A DNA stretch of 16,826 bases from a bacterium (GCA_021813265.1 JAKALF010000013.1:1-16826); one strand, 5' to 3'. Positions 1 through 7,725 are shown, counted from the stretch's first letter. The notes: generated by a model from the letters alone, not told the origin. A program made the numbers and translations.

Positions 1-221
1 GGTACTCCAGCCTCGATACTTAACTAGACGGACCGCCTCCATTCTTAGCTTTGGCATATGATGATTTTTGGTATACATGACTTGGATTCTAACCCCTGTG
101 GTGATTCCAAGCTATTGGGATATTACGGTATATTTGACCTTTTAAATATTTTATTGCACCATTAAATCGCCTTAAAAGGCGTACATAAACAACTTTATAT
201 CAATAAAAGAAGGAGATAACG
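1..221. other. Left-edge intergenic region, no convincing gene
   Basis: No supported gene. A 35-codon ATG frame at 58-165 has no ribosome binding site and is probably chance. A small inverted repeat, CGCCTT-AA-AAGGCG, lies at 168-181 just upstream of the first gene. A clear ribosome binding site (GAAGGAG, 209-215) precedes the ATG at 222. I could not find a well-spaced promoter, so the first gene may be transcribed from a weak promoter here or from beyond the window. Confidence 0.5.
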
Positions 222-584
222 ATGAAAAAAGAATCATTGATTATGTCAAGAAATCCTAGGGGAACGCAATTTCTAAATCTTTGCGCCACGGTGTATGATA
301 AAGCAAGTCTTAATGATAAACAGACTCAGATGCTTAATAAGCGAGGCGGAGAACTTCAAGATATTCTTAAAAAAGCAATCGAAGAACTTTCTCTAAAAGT
401 TCCGTCTCTCCCTCATCTCATCTTCGCTCTCAAACTGGATTGGACAAATTCGGACATTACGGAGGCGAATTTTCCCGTTCAAAAGAAAGATAATGATTCG
501 CCAAAGAAATATAAAATATTTCGTTTCAGTACACATACGTCATCGGAAAACGCCATCTCATGTTGGATGGACAGGACTTTATAA
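222..584 (+). CDS. Hypothetical protein, truncated first copy of a duplicated module
   Basis: A 120-residue protein of unknown function. The start is well supported by GAAGGAG six bases before the ATG. Residues about 55-112 match residues about 50-106 of the next ORF: ALKLDWTNSDITEANFP here against ALKLDWVNSNITEANFP there, then a KYKIFRF / EYKVFHF strand and an SENAI / WENVI motif. Just after that motif the frame runs into a stop. It therefore lacks the RPASIRELL segment and variable C-terminus of its neighbour. It overlaps the next ORF by 25 bp in another frame, so the two may be translationally coupled. Alternatively they may be one gene broken by a frameshift or by an internal duplication that removed the tail of copy 1. 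The similarity is seen directly; the truncation history is inferred. Confidence 0.7.
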   Translation: MKKESLIMSRNPRGTQFLNLCATVYDKASLNDKQTQMLNKRGGELQDILKKAIEELSLKVPSLPHLIFALKLDWTNSDITEANFPVQKKDNDSPKKYKIFRFSTHTSSENAISCWMDRTL

Positions 585-1105
585 AACAATTCATTTCTGA
601 TTTACGAAAGGACGTAAAAGATCTGGGTGGTAATGATCAGATATTTTACGAGGGAATAAAAAGCGATAGCAAGATCAGGAAAGAATTTGCAGAACTTATT
701 GTTTCAAAAAAACAAATAACTTTATCTCTCCCTTATCTCATTTCTGCTTTAAAATTGGATTGGGTAAATTCAAACATCACGGAAGCGAATTTTCCCATCC
801 AGCCTGAAGACAATAATTTTCCGAAGGAATATAAGGTATTCCATTTCAACAAAGACATCTCATGGGAAAACGTCATTGTCGAGATGAAAAAAGAAGAGTT
901 CCGCCCTGCGAGCATACGGGAATTGCTTATATGGGGAAAGGACAACCGGAATCGCAAGGATTGGATTGTCGCGCTAGGTTGTTCGGACTGGTTGAGTCCT
1001 CTTCCCAGCGTGTTCGTCGCGGTTTTGCTTCAGCGTGGCGTGACGTGCGGGCTGGGCTGGACTCGGTTCGGTGATCATTGCTCATTTCTTGGCGTCCAGA
1101 AATAA
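560..1105 (+). CDS. CPR-type hypothetical protein with putative hypervariable C-terminus
   Basis: A 181-residue protein. Residues 50-106 repeat the module of the preceding ORF. Residues 115-123 (RPASIRELL) and 135-140 (WIVALG) resemble a recurring pattern I recall in multi-copy Patescibacteria hypothetical proteins, where a RPAT-ELL motif and an ALGS-W motif precede a diverse tail ending in a C-FLAV-K-like sequence. Here the tail ends CSFLGVQK. Residues 141-175 are rich in W, G, C, R and V. The DNA below them (961-1080) is adenine-poor: 10 A in 120 bases, against 25 A in the 60 bases at 841-900. It is also GC-rich, with 71 of 120 bases G or C. That is what adenine-directed mutagenic homing leaves behind. 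A C-type-lectin-like ligand-binding role is an analogy with DGR targets, not shown. No reverse transcriptase is in the window. Confidence 0.7.
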   Translation: MLDGQDFIKQFISDLRKDVKDLGGNDQIFYEGIKSDSKIRKEFAELIVSKKQITLSLPYLISALKLDWVNSNITEANFPIQPEDNNFPKEYKVFHFNKDISWENVIVEMKKEEFRPASIRELLIWGKDNRNRKDWIVALGCSDWLSPLPSVFVAVLLQRGVTCGLGWTRFGDHCSFLGVQK

Positions 1106-1110
1106 ATTTT

Positions 1111-1147
1111 GGGACTTTGAAGACTTTAATCTTCTTAGTCCCTTTTT
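1111..1147 (+). terminator. Rho-independent terminator after the duplicated hypothetical pair
   Basis: GGGACT (1111-1116) pairs with AGTCCC (1137-1142). An inner stem GAAGA (1119-1123) pairs with TCTTC (1130-1134) across a TT/TT internal loop. TTTTT follows at 1143-1147. It lies six bases after the stop codon of the upstream ORF. Confidence 0.8.
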
Positions 1148-1157
1148 ATTTCCCAAA

Positions 1158-1186
1158 TTGCCCTTTCTCTTTCTCTACGCTATGAT
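1158..1186 (+). promoter_or_regulatory. Sigma-70-type promoter for the M16-metG-tatD operon
   Basis: TTGCCC (1158-1163), a 17-bp spacer, then TATGAT (1181-1186). The ATG of the peptidase is at 1196, only nine bases beyond the -10 box. The transcript would start at or a few bases before the start codon, and no Shine-Dalgarno site is present. Confidence 0.65.
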
Positions 1187-1195
1187 TCTTTACAT

Positions 1196-2470
1196 ATGAA
1201 ACATAAAGAATTTGAGATGGTAAAACTCAAGAATGGTCTCCGCGTGCTTCTCATTCCCGAAAAAGACAGCCTTACAACCACCGCTCTCGTCATAGTAGCG
1301 GCGGGATCAAAATATGAGACAAGAGATATTAACGGAATCTCGCATTTTTTGGAACATATGTGCTTTAAGGGGACCCAGAAGCGTCCCAGTCCCATGGTTA
1401 TATCCGAAGAGCTTGATGGATTGGGAGCCGAATACAACGCGTTCACGAGCCATGAATATACCAGTTATTACGCGAAAGCAAAAAACGAAGCGGCTCCGCG
1501 TATTTTGGAAATCGTGTCCGATATGTATCTAAACCCTATATTCAATCCCGAGGATATAGAACGGGAAAAGGGAGTTATCATTGAAGAGATCAATATGTAT
1601 GAAGACACTCCAAGGAGGAGAGTCCAAGAGCTTTTCATGGAAGTAATGTATGGAGATCAACCCGCCGGATGGAGTATCGCGGGAGAAAAGGAGGTGATCC
1701 GGAAGGTAAAACGGGATGACTTTCTCGCGTACCGAAGCAAGCACTATCTTCCTCAGTCAACGATCGTCGTGCTTTCGGGAGGATTTTCAAAAAAAGATAT
1801 GGTAAATCGGGTCCGTAAATATTTTGGAAACATGCCCGAAGGGGAAAAAAGCGGGAAGATAAAAGTAAAGGAAAGCCAAGAGAAGCCCCAGGAAAAACTC
1901 TTTTTCAAAAAATCAGATCAAACACACCTATGTCTGGGTTTCCGCGCTTTTGATGTGTTTGATAGACGGCAGTACGCGCTTGAGGTTCTCGCTGATATAT
2001 TGGGCGGAAGCATGAGTTCGCGTCTTTTTAATACGATTCGTGAGAAAATGGGAGCCGCGTATTATGTAAACGCGTATACGGATTTGTACACGGACCACGG
2101 ATATATCGCCATGTCCGCGGGAATTAACCATGAAAAGATGAAAGATGTCATACGGGCGTCACTTAAGGAATTTTCTAGTCTTAAGAATAAATTAGTGGGA
2201 GAAAAAGAATTAAAACGGGCCAAAGAACATCTCGTGGGAAGTCTGTTTTTAGGACTTGAGACGTCAGAGCAGATCGCCTATTACTACAGCATTCAGGAGA
2301 TTATGAACAAACCTCCCATACCTCCAAAAGAACTTGAACGAAAGGTGAGATCAGTGACCCCGGAAGATATTCGCGGGGTCGCTCGATCCCTTTTTAAAGA
2401 GCAAAATCTCAATCTCGCGGTCGTGGGACCTTTCAAAAACATCTCGTTTAAAAAACTCCTTAGGGTGTAA
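1196..2470 (+). CDS. M16 family (insulinase/mitochondrial processing peptidase-like) zinc metallopeptidase
   Basis: A 424-residue peptidase. The inverted zinc motif HFLEH is at residues 50-54 in the usual context GISHFLEHMCFKGT, and the distal zinc-ligand glutamate is in VIIEEI (E130/E131). All catalytic residues are therefore present. A second M16 domain follows at about residues 180-420, with the conserved GGSMSSRLF-IRE segment near the middle. The length is typical for a one-chain bacterial M16 protein such as the B. subtilis YmxG type. No signal peptide is seen, so it is probably cytoplasmic, degrading small peptides or processing precursors; the substrate is unknown. It is the first gene of a tight operon: metG starts two bases after its stop. 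The start at 1196 is set by the promoter -10 box immediately upstream. Family assignment is certain; the role is inferred. Confidence 0.95.
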   Translation: MKHKEFEMVKLKNGLRVLLIPEKDSLTTTALVIVAAGSKYETRDINGISHFLEHMCFKGTQKRPSPMVISEELDGLGAEYNAFTSHEYTSYYAKAKNEAAPRILEIVSDMYLNPIFNPEDIEREKGVIIEEINMYEDTPRRRVQELFMEVMYGDQPAGWSIAGEKEVIRKVKRDDFLAYRSKHYLPQSTIVVLSGGFSKKDMVNRVRKYFGNMPEGEKSGKIKVKESQEKPQEKLFFKKSDQTHLCLGFRAFDVFDRRQYALEVLADILGGSMSSRLFNTIREKMGAAYYVNAYTDLYTDHGYIAMSAGINHEKMKDVIRASLKEFSSLKNKLVGEKELKRAKEHLVGSLFLGLETSEQIAYYYSIQEIMNKPPIPPKELERKVRSVTPEDIRGVARSLFKEQNLNLAVVGPFKNISFKKLLRV

Positions 2471-2472
2471 CC

Positions 2473-3918
2473 ATGGAAAAGAACTTTTATATCACGACCA
2501 CGCTTCCCTATGTAAACGCCGCCCCTCATATCGGTTTCGCACTTGAAATCGTACAAGCCGATATCATCGCGCGATACGAACGCATGAAAGGATCTAATGT
2601 TATATTCAACACCGGTACCGACGAACACGGGGTAAAGATATACAGAAAAGCCCTCGAGGAAAAGAAAGATCCCCAAGTGTATGTGGACGAGAACGCGAAA
2701 AAATTTGACGAACTGAAACAGGCTCTGAATCTGAGCTACACGCGGTTTATCCGCACCACCGATCCGCATCATATAACAGCGGCTCAGGAATTTTGGAAGC
2801 GATGCGAAGCTTCGGGAGATATTGAAAAAAAGATATACAGGGTAAAATACTGCGTCGGATGCGAACTTGAAAAAACCGACTCGGAACTTCAAGACGGAAA
2901 ATGTCCCATCCACCCCAATCTCGAGCTTGAGGAAATTAAAGAAGAAAACTACTTCTTTAAATTTTCAACATATGAAAAGAAACTTTTAGAATGGTACGAA
3001 AATCATCCCAACTTCGTGCTCCCCGACTTCCGCTTCAACGAAATAAAACAGTTCGTGAAAAATGGACTTGCCGATTTCAGCATTTCGCGCCTTAAGGAAA
3101 AGATGCCGTGGGGGGTTCCTGTTCCGGGGGATGATACGCAGGTAATGTACGTGTGGTTTGACGCGCTTGTAAATTATGTTTCAACGCTTGGCTGGCCAGA
3201 AGACGAGAAGACCTTTGAGAAATTTTGGGGAAGGCGTGATAACCCGAACGCCGTACAAGTCGCGGGGAAAGACAATCTAAGGCAACAATCCGCCATGTGG
3301 CAGGCCATGCTTATGTCCGCCGGCCTTCCCCCGTCAAAGCAAATTATCATCCATGGTTTCATCATAAGCGGGGGGCAGAAGATGGCAAAAAGCCTTGGAA
3401 ACGTGGTTGATCCGTTTGAGATCGTGAAAAAATACGGTACGGACGCCCTTCGATTCTGGATCGCGCATGAGATGAACACTTTCGAAGACGGAGATTTCAC
3501 GGAAGAAAAATTCGTTGAAAGCTACAACGCGAATCTCGCGAACGGTATTGGAAACCTTACAAGCAGAATCATGAAAATGGCGATAAGCAACGATATTTCC
3601 GTTTCCCTTCCTTCCGAGTCGGATGGGTATAGGAAAGCGGTAGAAATTCTTTCGGATCTTGAGGAATTTTCCATAAAAACGACGATTCAAAAGGTATGGA
3701 ACGAGATACGCGAAACTGACCGCTATATTCAGGAAACGGAGCCCTTCAGAGTTATTAAAATAGACGAAAAAAAGGGTAAAAAGATTATGGAAGAACTTGT
3801 GTTAACGCTCTGGAATATTTCCTTTATACTAGAACCCTTTCTTCCCGATACCGCCCTTATCATACGAAAAATGATACAAGAACGAATAGTGCCGCAACCC
3901 ATGTTTGTTCGTAAATAA
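2473..3918 (+). CDS. metG: Methionyl-tRNA synthetase
   Basis: This enzyme charges tRNA-Met with methionine in the cytoplasm. In the 481-residue protein the class I signature appears as HIGF (residues 19-22). TDEHG at 49-53 belongs to the catalytic core. A zinc knuckle of the CxxC...CxxH type is formed by C127, C130, C144 and H147. The KMSKS loop is present as KMAKS (303-307). A VWFDAL motif and a short helical anticodon-binding domain follow. The protein stops after that domain and lacks the C-terminal EMAP/Trbp111-like tRNA-binding domain found in longer enzymes, as is common in reduced genomes. It starts two bases after the M16 stop without a clear Shine-Dalgarno site, which suggests coupled translation. 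TatD follows after four bases. Confidence 0.96.
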   Translation: MEKNFYITTTLPYVNAAPHIGFALEIVQADIIARYERMKGSNVIFNTGTDEHGVKIYRKALEEKKDPQVYVDENAKKFDELKQALNLSYTRFIRTTDPHHITAAQEFWKRCEASGDIEKKIYRVKYCVGCELEKTDSELQDGKCPIHPNLELEEIKEENYFFKFSTYEKKLLEWYENHPNFVLPDFRFNEIKQFVKNGLADFSISRLKEKMPWGVPVPGDDTQVMYVWFDALVNYVSTLGWPEDEKTFEKFWGRRDNPNAVQVAGKDNLRQQSAMWQAMLMSAGLPPSKQIIIHGFIISGGQKMAKSLGNVVDPFEIVKKYGTDALRFWIAHEMNTFEDGDFTEEKFVESYNANLANGIGNLTSRIMKMAISNDISVSLPSESDGYRKAVEILSDLEEFSIKTTIQKVWNEIRETDRYIQETEPFRVIKIDEKKGKKIMEELVLTLWNISFILEPFLPDTALIIRKMIQERIVPQPMFVRK

Positions 3919-3922
3919 AACC

Positions 3923-4765
3923 ATGTGTAAATACATTGACACGCATACCCATCTTCAGTTTTCGGCGTATGATGGAGATAGGAGTGAAGTCATAGAACGC
4001 ATACAAAGAGAACAAATCGCGATCATAAACGTGGGGACCGAGAAGAAGACTTCGGAAGAAGCGATCCGGCTTGCGGAAGAAAACAAGAATATGTACGCGA
4101 CCGTGGGACTTCATCCGATCCATACGTCAGAAACTTTTCATGACGATCAAGAAACCAAGGAAAAGACGCATGAAGTCGGAGAACGGTTTGATTATGATTA
4201 TTACAAATCCCTCGCTCTTCAAAAATCCGTGGTGGGAATAGGGGAGTGCGGTCTCGATTATTTTCATCTTCCCGAGAATATTCCCGACGCGAAAGAACGG
4301 CAAAAGGAGGCCTTTATTGAACAGATAAAACTCTCGGAGGAAACAGGGAAACCCCTCATGGTCCATTGCAGAAACGCCTATCACGATCTTATACCCATCA
4401 TCAAAGAACATCTTTCAGAAAAGGAAAATCCCGGAATCATTCATTTCTTTTCGGGAACGGTAGAAGAAGCGCAGATACTGCTTAATCTCGGTTTTTCCTT
4501 TACCTTTGGGGGAGCCATAACCTACCCGCAGAAAAAGAATGGAGCGGATTATGAAGCCATACTAGGTATCGTACCTATGGATTGCCTACTTTCTGAAACC
4601 GACGCGCCCTATGTGGCTCCCGTTCCCTATCGTGGAAAACGAAATGAACCCCTCTATGTTATTGAGGTGGTAAAGAAACTTGCTTCTATGAAGCGCGTAT
4701 CGTTGGAAACTATGAGTTCTCATATTTTAAGGAATGCCGAGCGCGTGTTTGGTTTGTCGTTGTAA
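3923..4765 (+). CDS. tatD: TatD family metal-dependent deoxyribonuclease
   Basis: A 280-residue TIM-barrel hydrolase. Metal ligands of the family are all visible: H8 and H10 in DTHTHLQF, E108 in GIGECGLDYF, H148 in VHCRNA, H174 in IHFFSGT, and D227 in SETDAPY. TatD enzymes act as Mg-dependent 3'-5' DNases in DNA repair or turnover, and some bacterial members act on other phosphoesters. The frame is open from a TTG at 3905 inside metG, but the ATG at 3923 is preferred because it puts the DTHTH strand at the N-terminus, as in the family. It is the last gene of the M16-metG-tatD operon, beginning four bases after the metG stop. Genes next to metG often encode TatD-type nucleases, so the arrangement is ordinary. 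Confidence 0.94.
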   Translation: MCKYIDTHTHLQFSAYDGDRSEVIERIQREQIAIINVGTEKKTSEEAIRLAEENKNMYATVGLHPIHTSETFHDDQETKEKTHEVGERFDYDYYKSLALQKSVVGIGECGLDYFHLPENIPDAKERQKEAFIEQIKLSEETGKPLMVHCRNAYHDLIPIIKEHLSEKENPGIIHFFSGTVEEAQILLNLGFSFTFGGAITYPQKKNGADYEAILGIVPMDCLLSETDAPYVAPVPYRGKRNEPLYVIEVVKKLASMKRVSLETMSSHILRNAERVFGLSL

Positions 4766-4793
4766 AGAAAATTGAGTATAGTAATTCACCAAG

Positions 4794-4834
4794 CAATTTT
4801 CCCGGGACGGGAGAAATTGTTTAGTAATTTTTTT
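4794..4834 (+). terminator. Terminator of the M16-metG-tatD operon
   Basis: CAATTT+TCCCG (4794-4804) pairs with CGGGA+AAATTG (4808-4819), with one bulged G at 4813 and a GGA loop. A T-rich run follows, ending with seven T at 4828-4834. It is 28 bases after the tatD stop. Confidence 0.75.
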
Positions 4835-4835
4835 C

Positions 4836-4866
4836 AAAAAAACAAAAGCCGCGGGAAACCCGCGGC
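4836..4866 (-). terminator. Strong terminator of the minus-strand 66-residue gene
   Basis: A perfect 8-bp stem, GCCGCGGG (4848-4855) with CCCGCGGC (4859-4866), has a three-base loop. Reading the minus strand, it is followed by TTTTGTTTTTTT. It lies 19 bases beyond the minus-strand stop codon and abuts the plus-strand terminator of tatD, so the two transcripts end back to back. Confidence 0.85.
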
Positions 4867-4885
4867 GGCACTAAATATTCTTTAA

Positions 4886-5086
4886 TCAAGAGACTTTCTT
4901 TTTCTTTTCATATACAACAACTCTAACGATAGTATCGGGACCACTATCACGTTCCCCCAAATAAACCGCGTCGGTGAGTTTAAAAATATTTATATCACCA
5001 AGAGTTCTCACATCTTTATCAAGTTTTTTGAAGGCGCCTTCAAAACCATCAATCGAAACCAAAGATGTAAAGCTTACTACTTTCAT
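4886..5086 (-). CDS. Small hypothetical protein (66 aa)
   Basis: I do not recognise a family. The ORF is well supported as a gene. AGGAGG (5098-5093) lies six bases upstream of the ATG, a GC-rich terminator follows 19 bases after the stop, and a TTGACT -35 box is upstream. The protein has alternating charged and hydrophobic segments, a VRVVVYEKKKK stretch near the end, and no signal peptide or membrane segment. It is most likely a small cytoplasmic alpha/beta or binding protein. It stands alone on the minus strand between two plus-strand operons. It has the best Shine-Dalgarno site in the window, suggesting strong translation. Confidence 0.75.
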   Translation of the reverse strand: MKVVSFTSLVSIDGFEGAFKKLDKDVRTLGDINIFKLTDAVYLGERDSGPDTIVRVVVYEKKKKVS

Positions 5087-5115
5087 TTTTAACCTCCTAA
5101 AATTTTACTATTTTG

Positions 5116-5144
5116 ATGATGGCATTTTTGAAATAGAAAGTCAA
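5116..5144 (-). promoter_or_regulatory. Probable promoter of the 66-residue gene
   Basis: On the minus strand TTGACT (5144-5139) is followed after 17 bp by CATCAT (5121-5116). The -35 box is near consensus and the -10 box is weak. One arm of an inverted repeat (5131-5140) overlaps the -35 box. Confidence 0.4.
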
Positions 5145-5179
5145 ATTTTACGAATATCTTTATTGAAAGCTTTCTATTT
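5131..5179. repeat. Inverted repeat between divergent genes
   Basis: AAATAGAAAG (5131-5140) is repeated in inverse as CTTTCTATTT (5170-5179), ten perfect base pairs separated by 29 bases. The right arm overlaps the palindrome GAAAGCTTTC (5165-5174). It lies upstream of both the minus-strand small gene and leuS and could be an operator or an RNA hairpin. Its function is unknown. Confidence 0.5.
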
Positions 5180-5247
5180 GTAAAAGAAACTCTTTATCTA
5201 AATTTAGGATGACTTCTGTTCTAGTCGGTACATTTATTTTAAATAGA

Positions 5248-5276
5248 TTGAGAAATCTCGTCATTTTAGCTAGAAT
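5248..5276 (+). promoter_or_regulatory. Promoter of leuS
   Basis: TTGAGA (5248-5253), a 17-bp spacer and TAGAAT (5271-5276). The ATG is 15 bases beyond the -10 box, giving a leader of fewer than about ten bases with no Shine-Dalgarno site. Confidence 0.55.
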
Positions 5277-5291
5277 AAACGCATAATATCC

Positions 5292-7721
5292 ATGCCTAAA
5301 AAAACCAGACAATACGACTTTTCCCTGATAGAAAAGAAATGGCAAAAGAGATGGAAAAAGGAAAAAACCTACGAACCCGACCTCAAAAACTCTAAAAACC
5401 CTTTCTACAATCTCATGATGTTCCCGTATCCTTCCGCGGAAGGACTTCATGTAGGAAACATGTATGCCTTTACGGGAAGCGACATCTATGGCCGCTACAA
5501 ACGCATGAAGGGGTTTGACGTGTTTGAACCCGTGGGTCTTGATGGGTTTGGAATACATTCCGAAAACTACGCTCTTAAAATCGGGACGCATCCCATGAAA
5601 CAATCGGAAATTTCCGAAAGACGTTTCTATGAACAGCTCGAGATGATAGGGAACGGTTTTTCTTGGGATGAACGGGTCGAGACGTACAAACCCGAATATT
5701 ATAAATGGACACAATGGCTTTTCACGGAAATGTGGAGACAAGGACTCGCGTACCGCAAAAAGCAAGCGGTCAATTGGTGTCCGTCATGCAAAACCGTGCT
5801 CGCGGATGAGCAGGTGATAGGAGGAAAATGCGAACGGTGCGGAACCATGGTTATTCAAAAAGAACTTGAGCAATGGTTTTTTAGAATTACGAAATACGCG
5901 GAAAAACTCCTTAAAAATTTAGAAACCATTGATTGGTCCGAGAAGGTTAAAATCGCCCAGAGGAATTGGATAGGGAAATCGGAAGGAGCTATGGTGACAT
6001 TCAAAATTAAAAATAGGAATGAGAAACTCGAGGTTTTTACTACAAGACCCGAAACCGTATTCGGGGCCACCTATATGGTTCTCGCTCCCGAACATCCTCT
6101 GATTGAAAGTTTGAAATCGGAGATCAAAAATTACGACGAGGTCAGAAAATATCTTGAAACATCAAAGAAAAAAACAGACGAAGAAAGAGATAAAGAAAAA
6201 ACGGGAATAAGACTCGAGGGAGTGAAGGCTATAAACCCGGGGACTGGGGAAGAGATTCCTATGTTTGCCGCGAACCATGTTCTTTCGGGATATGGAACGG
6301 GAGCTATTATGGCCGTTCCCGCGCATGATGAGCGGGACAGGGAATTCGCTGAAATATTTAAACTTCCCATTCAAGACGTTATTGACGAAAAGGGAAGAAT
6401 AAAGAATTCGGGAAAGTTTGATGGACTGGAAGCGGAAGAAGCGAAGAAAGAAATAATAAAACACATAGGCGGAAAATTCCACACGCAATATCGTCTGCGA
6501 GATTGGCTCATATCGCGCCAGAGATATTGGGGGGCGCCCATCCCCATGATATATTGCGAAACCTGCGTGAAAGCGGGAAAGGGAGAACGGAAGGAAATGC
6601 CAGGATGGTACGCGGTTTCGGAAAATAAACTACCCGTGGAACTTCCGTTTATTGAGGAATTCAGACCCCAAGGGCATGATCAATCTCCCCTCGCTTCCAT
6701 TGAATCTTTCCACGATGTTTTATGTCCCGCCTGCGGTTCTGAAGCAAGAAGAGAAACGGACGTGTCAGACACCTTTTTGGATTCTGCGTGGTATTACATC
6801 GGGTACCTCATGAAACATGAGAATTGGAAATGGGGCATGCGGGATAAAAACACGAAAGAGCATATAAAGAAATGGCTTCCGGTAGAGATGTATATCGGCG
6901 GAGCGGAACATTCGGTTTTGCATCTTTTCTATTCCCGTTTTGTCGCCATGGTGTTGAAAGACGCGGGAGTCCTTGATGTTGAGGAACCTTTCACTCACTT
7001 TCGAGCCCATGGGTTGCTCATAAAAGACGGAGCGAAAATATCCAAGTCCAAGGGGAACATCATAAACCCCGATGAATATATCAAAGAATTCGGAGCCGAT
7101 GTGTTTAGAATGTACCTCATGTTCCTCGCTCCCTTTGAACAAGGAGGAGATTTCCGCGATCAGGGAATTTTAGGAATTGATCGGTTTGTAAAACGCGTGT
7201 ACGCTTATTTTTTGAGATTCAAGGAATCGGAGAAAAAACCAGGGGAAGATACGGAACGACTATTGCAACAAACGATAAAAAAGGTTGGGGAAGACATAGA
7301 AGCCCTGAAATACAATACGGCGATAAGCCAGCTCATGATTTTATTAAACGCTCTTGAATCGGAAGAAGCGTCGGACCATGTATTAAACAAAGAAGATCAT
7401 AAAAAAATTATAAAACTCCTTGCTCCATTTGCCCCCCATGTGTCGGAAGAACTTTGGGAAATGTTCGGAGAATATGAATCGGTTCACAAAGCCAAATGGC
7501 CGGAATACGATATAAGTCTCATGGAAGAAACAACAACGCAGATTATTATCCAAGTGAACGGCAAACATCGCGTGACGCTAACGCTTGAGAAAGGAACATC
7601 ACAAAAACAGGTTGAGGAGGAAGCAAAGAAGAATCAATCTGTTCAAAAAACCCTGGACGGAAAATCTCTAAAAAAAGTGATTTTTATAAAAGACAAACTT
7701 ATCAATTTCGTTATACAATAA
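5292..7721 (+). CDS. leuS: Leucyl-tRNA synthetase
   Basis: This enzyme charges tRNA-Leu in the cytoplasm. Its 809 residues are near the usual bacterial length. The HIGH motif is HVGN (from residue 53) after the typical FPYPSAEGL strand. A zinc module with WCPSCKTVLADEQV and CERCG follows. The CP1 editing domain is intact, with FTTRPETVFGATYMV and the GTGAIMAVPAHDERD segment that carries the editing aspartate. DWLISRQRYWGAPIP precedes a second cysteine cluster (CETC...CPACG). The KMSKS loop reads KISKS (582-586). The C-terminal anticodon-binding domain ends with a short QVNGK-type extension. It is preceded by its own promoter and followed four bases later by a secreted protein gene, so the two are probably co-transcribed. 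The start fits family N-termini. Confidence 0.97.
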   Translation: MPKKTRQYDFSLIEKKWQKRWKKEKTYEPDLKNSKNPFYNLMMFPYPSAEGLHVGNMYAFTGSDIYGRYKRMKGFDVFEPVGLDGFGIHSENYALKIGTHPMKQSEISERRFYEQLEMIGNGFSWDERVETYKPEYYKWTQWLFTEMWRQGLAYRKKQAVNWCPSCKTVLADEQVIGGKCERCGTMVIQKELEQWFFRITKYAEKLLKNLETIDWSEKVKIAQRNWIGKSEGAMVTFKIKNRNEKLEVFTTRPETVFGATYMVLAPEHPLIESLKSEIKNYDEVRKYLETSKKKTDEERDKEKTGIRLEGVKAINPGTGEEIPMFAANHVLSGYGTGAIMAVPAHDERDREFAEIFKLPIQDVIDEKGRIKNSGKFDGLEAEEAKKEIIKHIGGKFHTQYRLRDWLISRQRYWGAPIPMIYCETCVKAGKGERKEMPGWYAVSENKLPVELPFIEEFRPQGHDQSPLASIESFHDVLCPACGSEARRETDVSDTFLDSAWYYIGYLMKHENWKWGMRDKNTKEHIKKWLPVEMYIGGAEHSVLHLFYSRFVAMVLKDAGVLDVEEPFTHFRAHGLLIKDGAKISKSKGNIINPDEYIKEFGADVFRMYLMFLAPFEQGGDFRDQGILGIDRFVKRVYAYFLRFKESEKKPGEDTERLLQQTIKKVGEDIEALKYNTAISQLMILLNALESEEASDHVLNKEDHKKIIKLLAPFAPHVSEELWEMFGEYESVHKAKWPEYDISLMEETTTQIIIQVNGKHRVTLTLEKGTSQKQVEEEAKKNQSVQKTLDGKSLKKVIFIKDKLINFVIQ

Positions 7722-7725
7722 ATCT

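Noticed and set aside
58..165. 35-codon ATG frame at the left edge
   Set aside because: No ribosome binding site, no recognisable product, and the length is expected by chance.
862..1074. 70-residue frame overlapping the variable C-terminus
   Set aside because: It is an out-of-frame shadow made long because the A-poor DNA has few stop codons.
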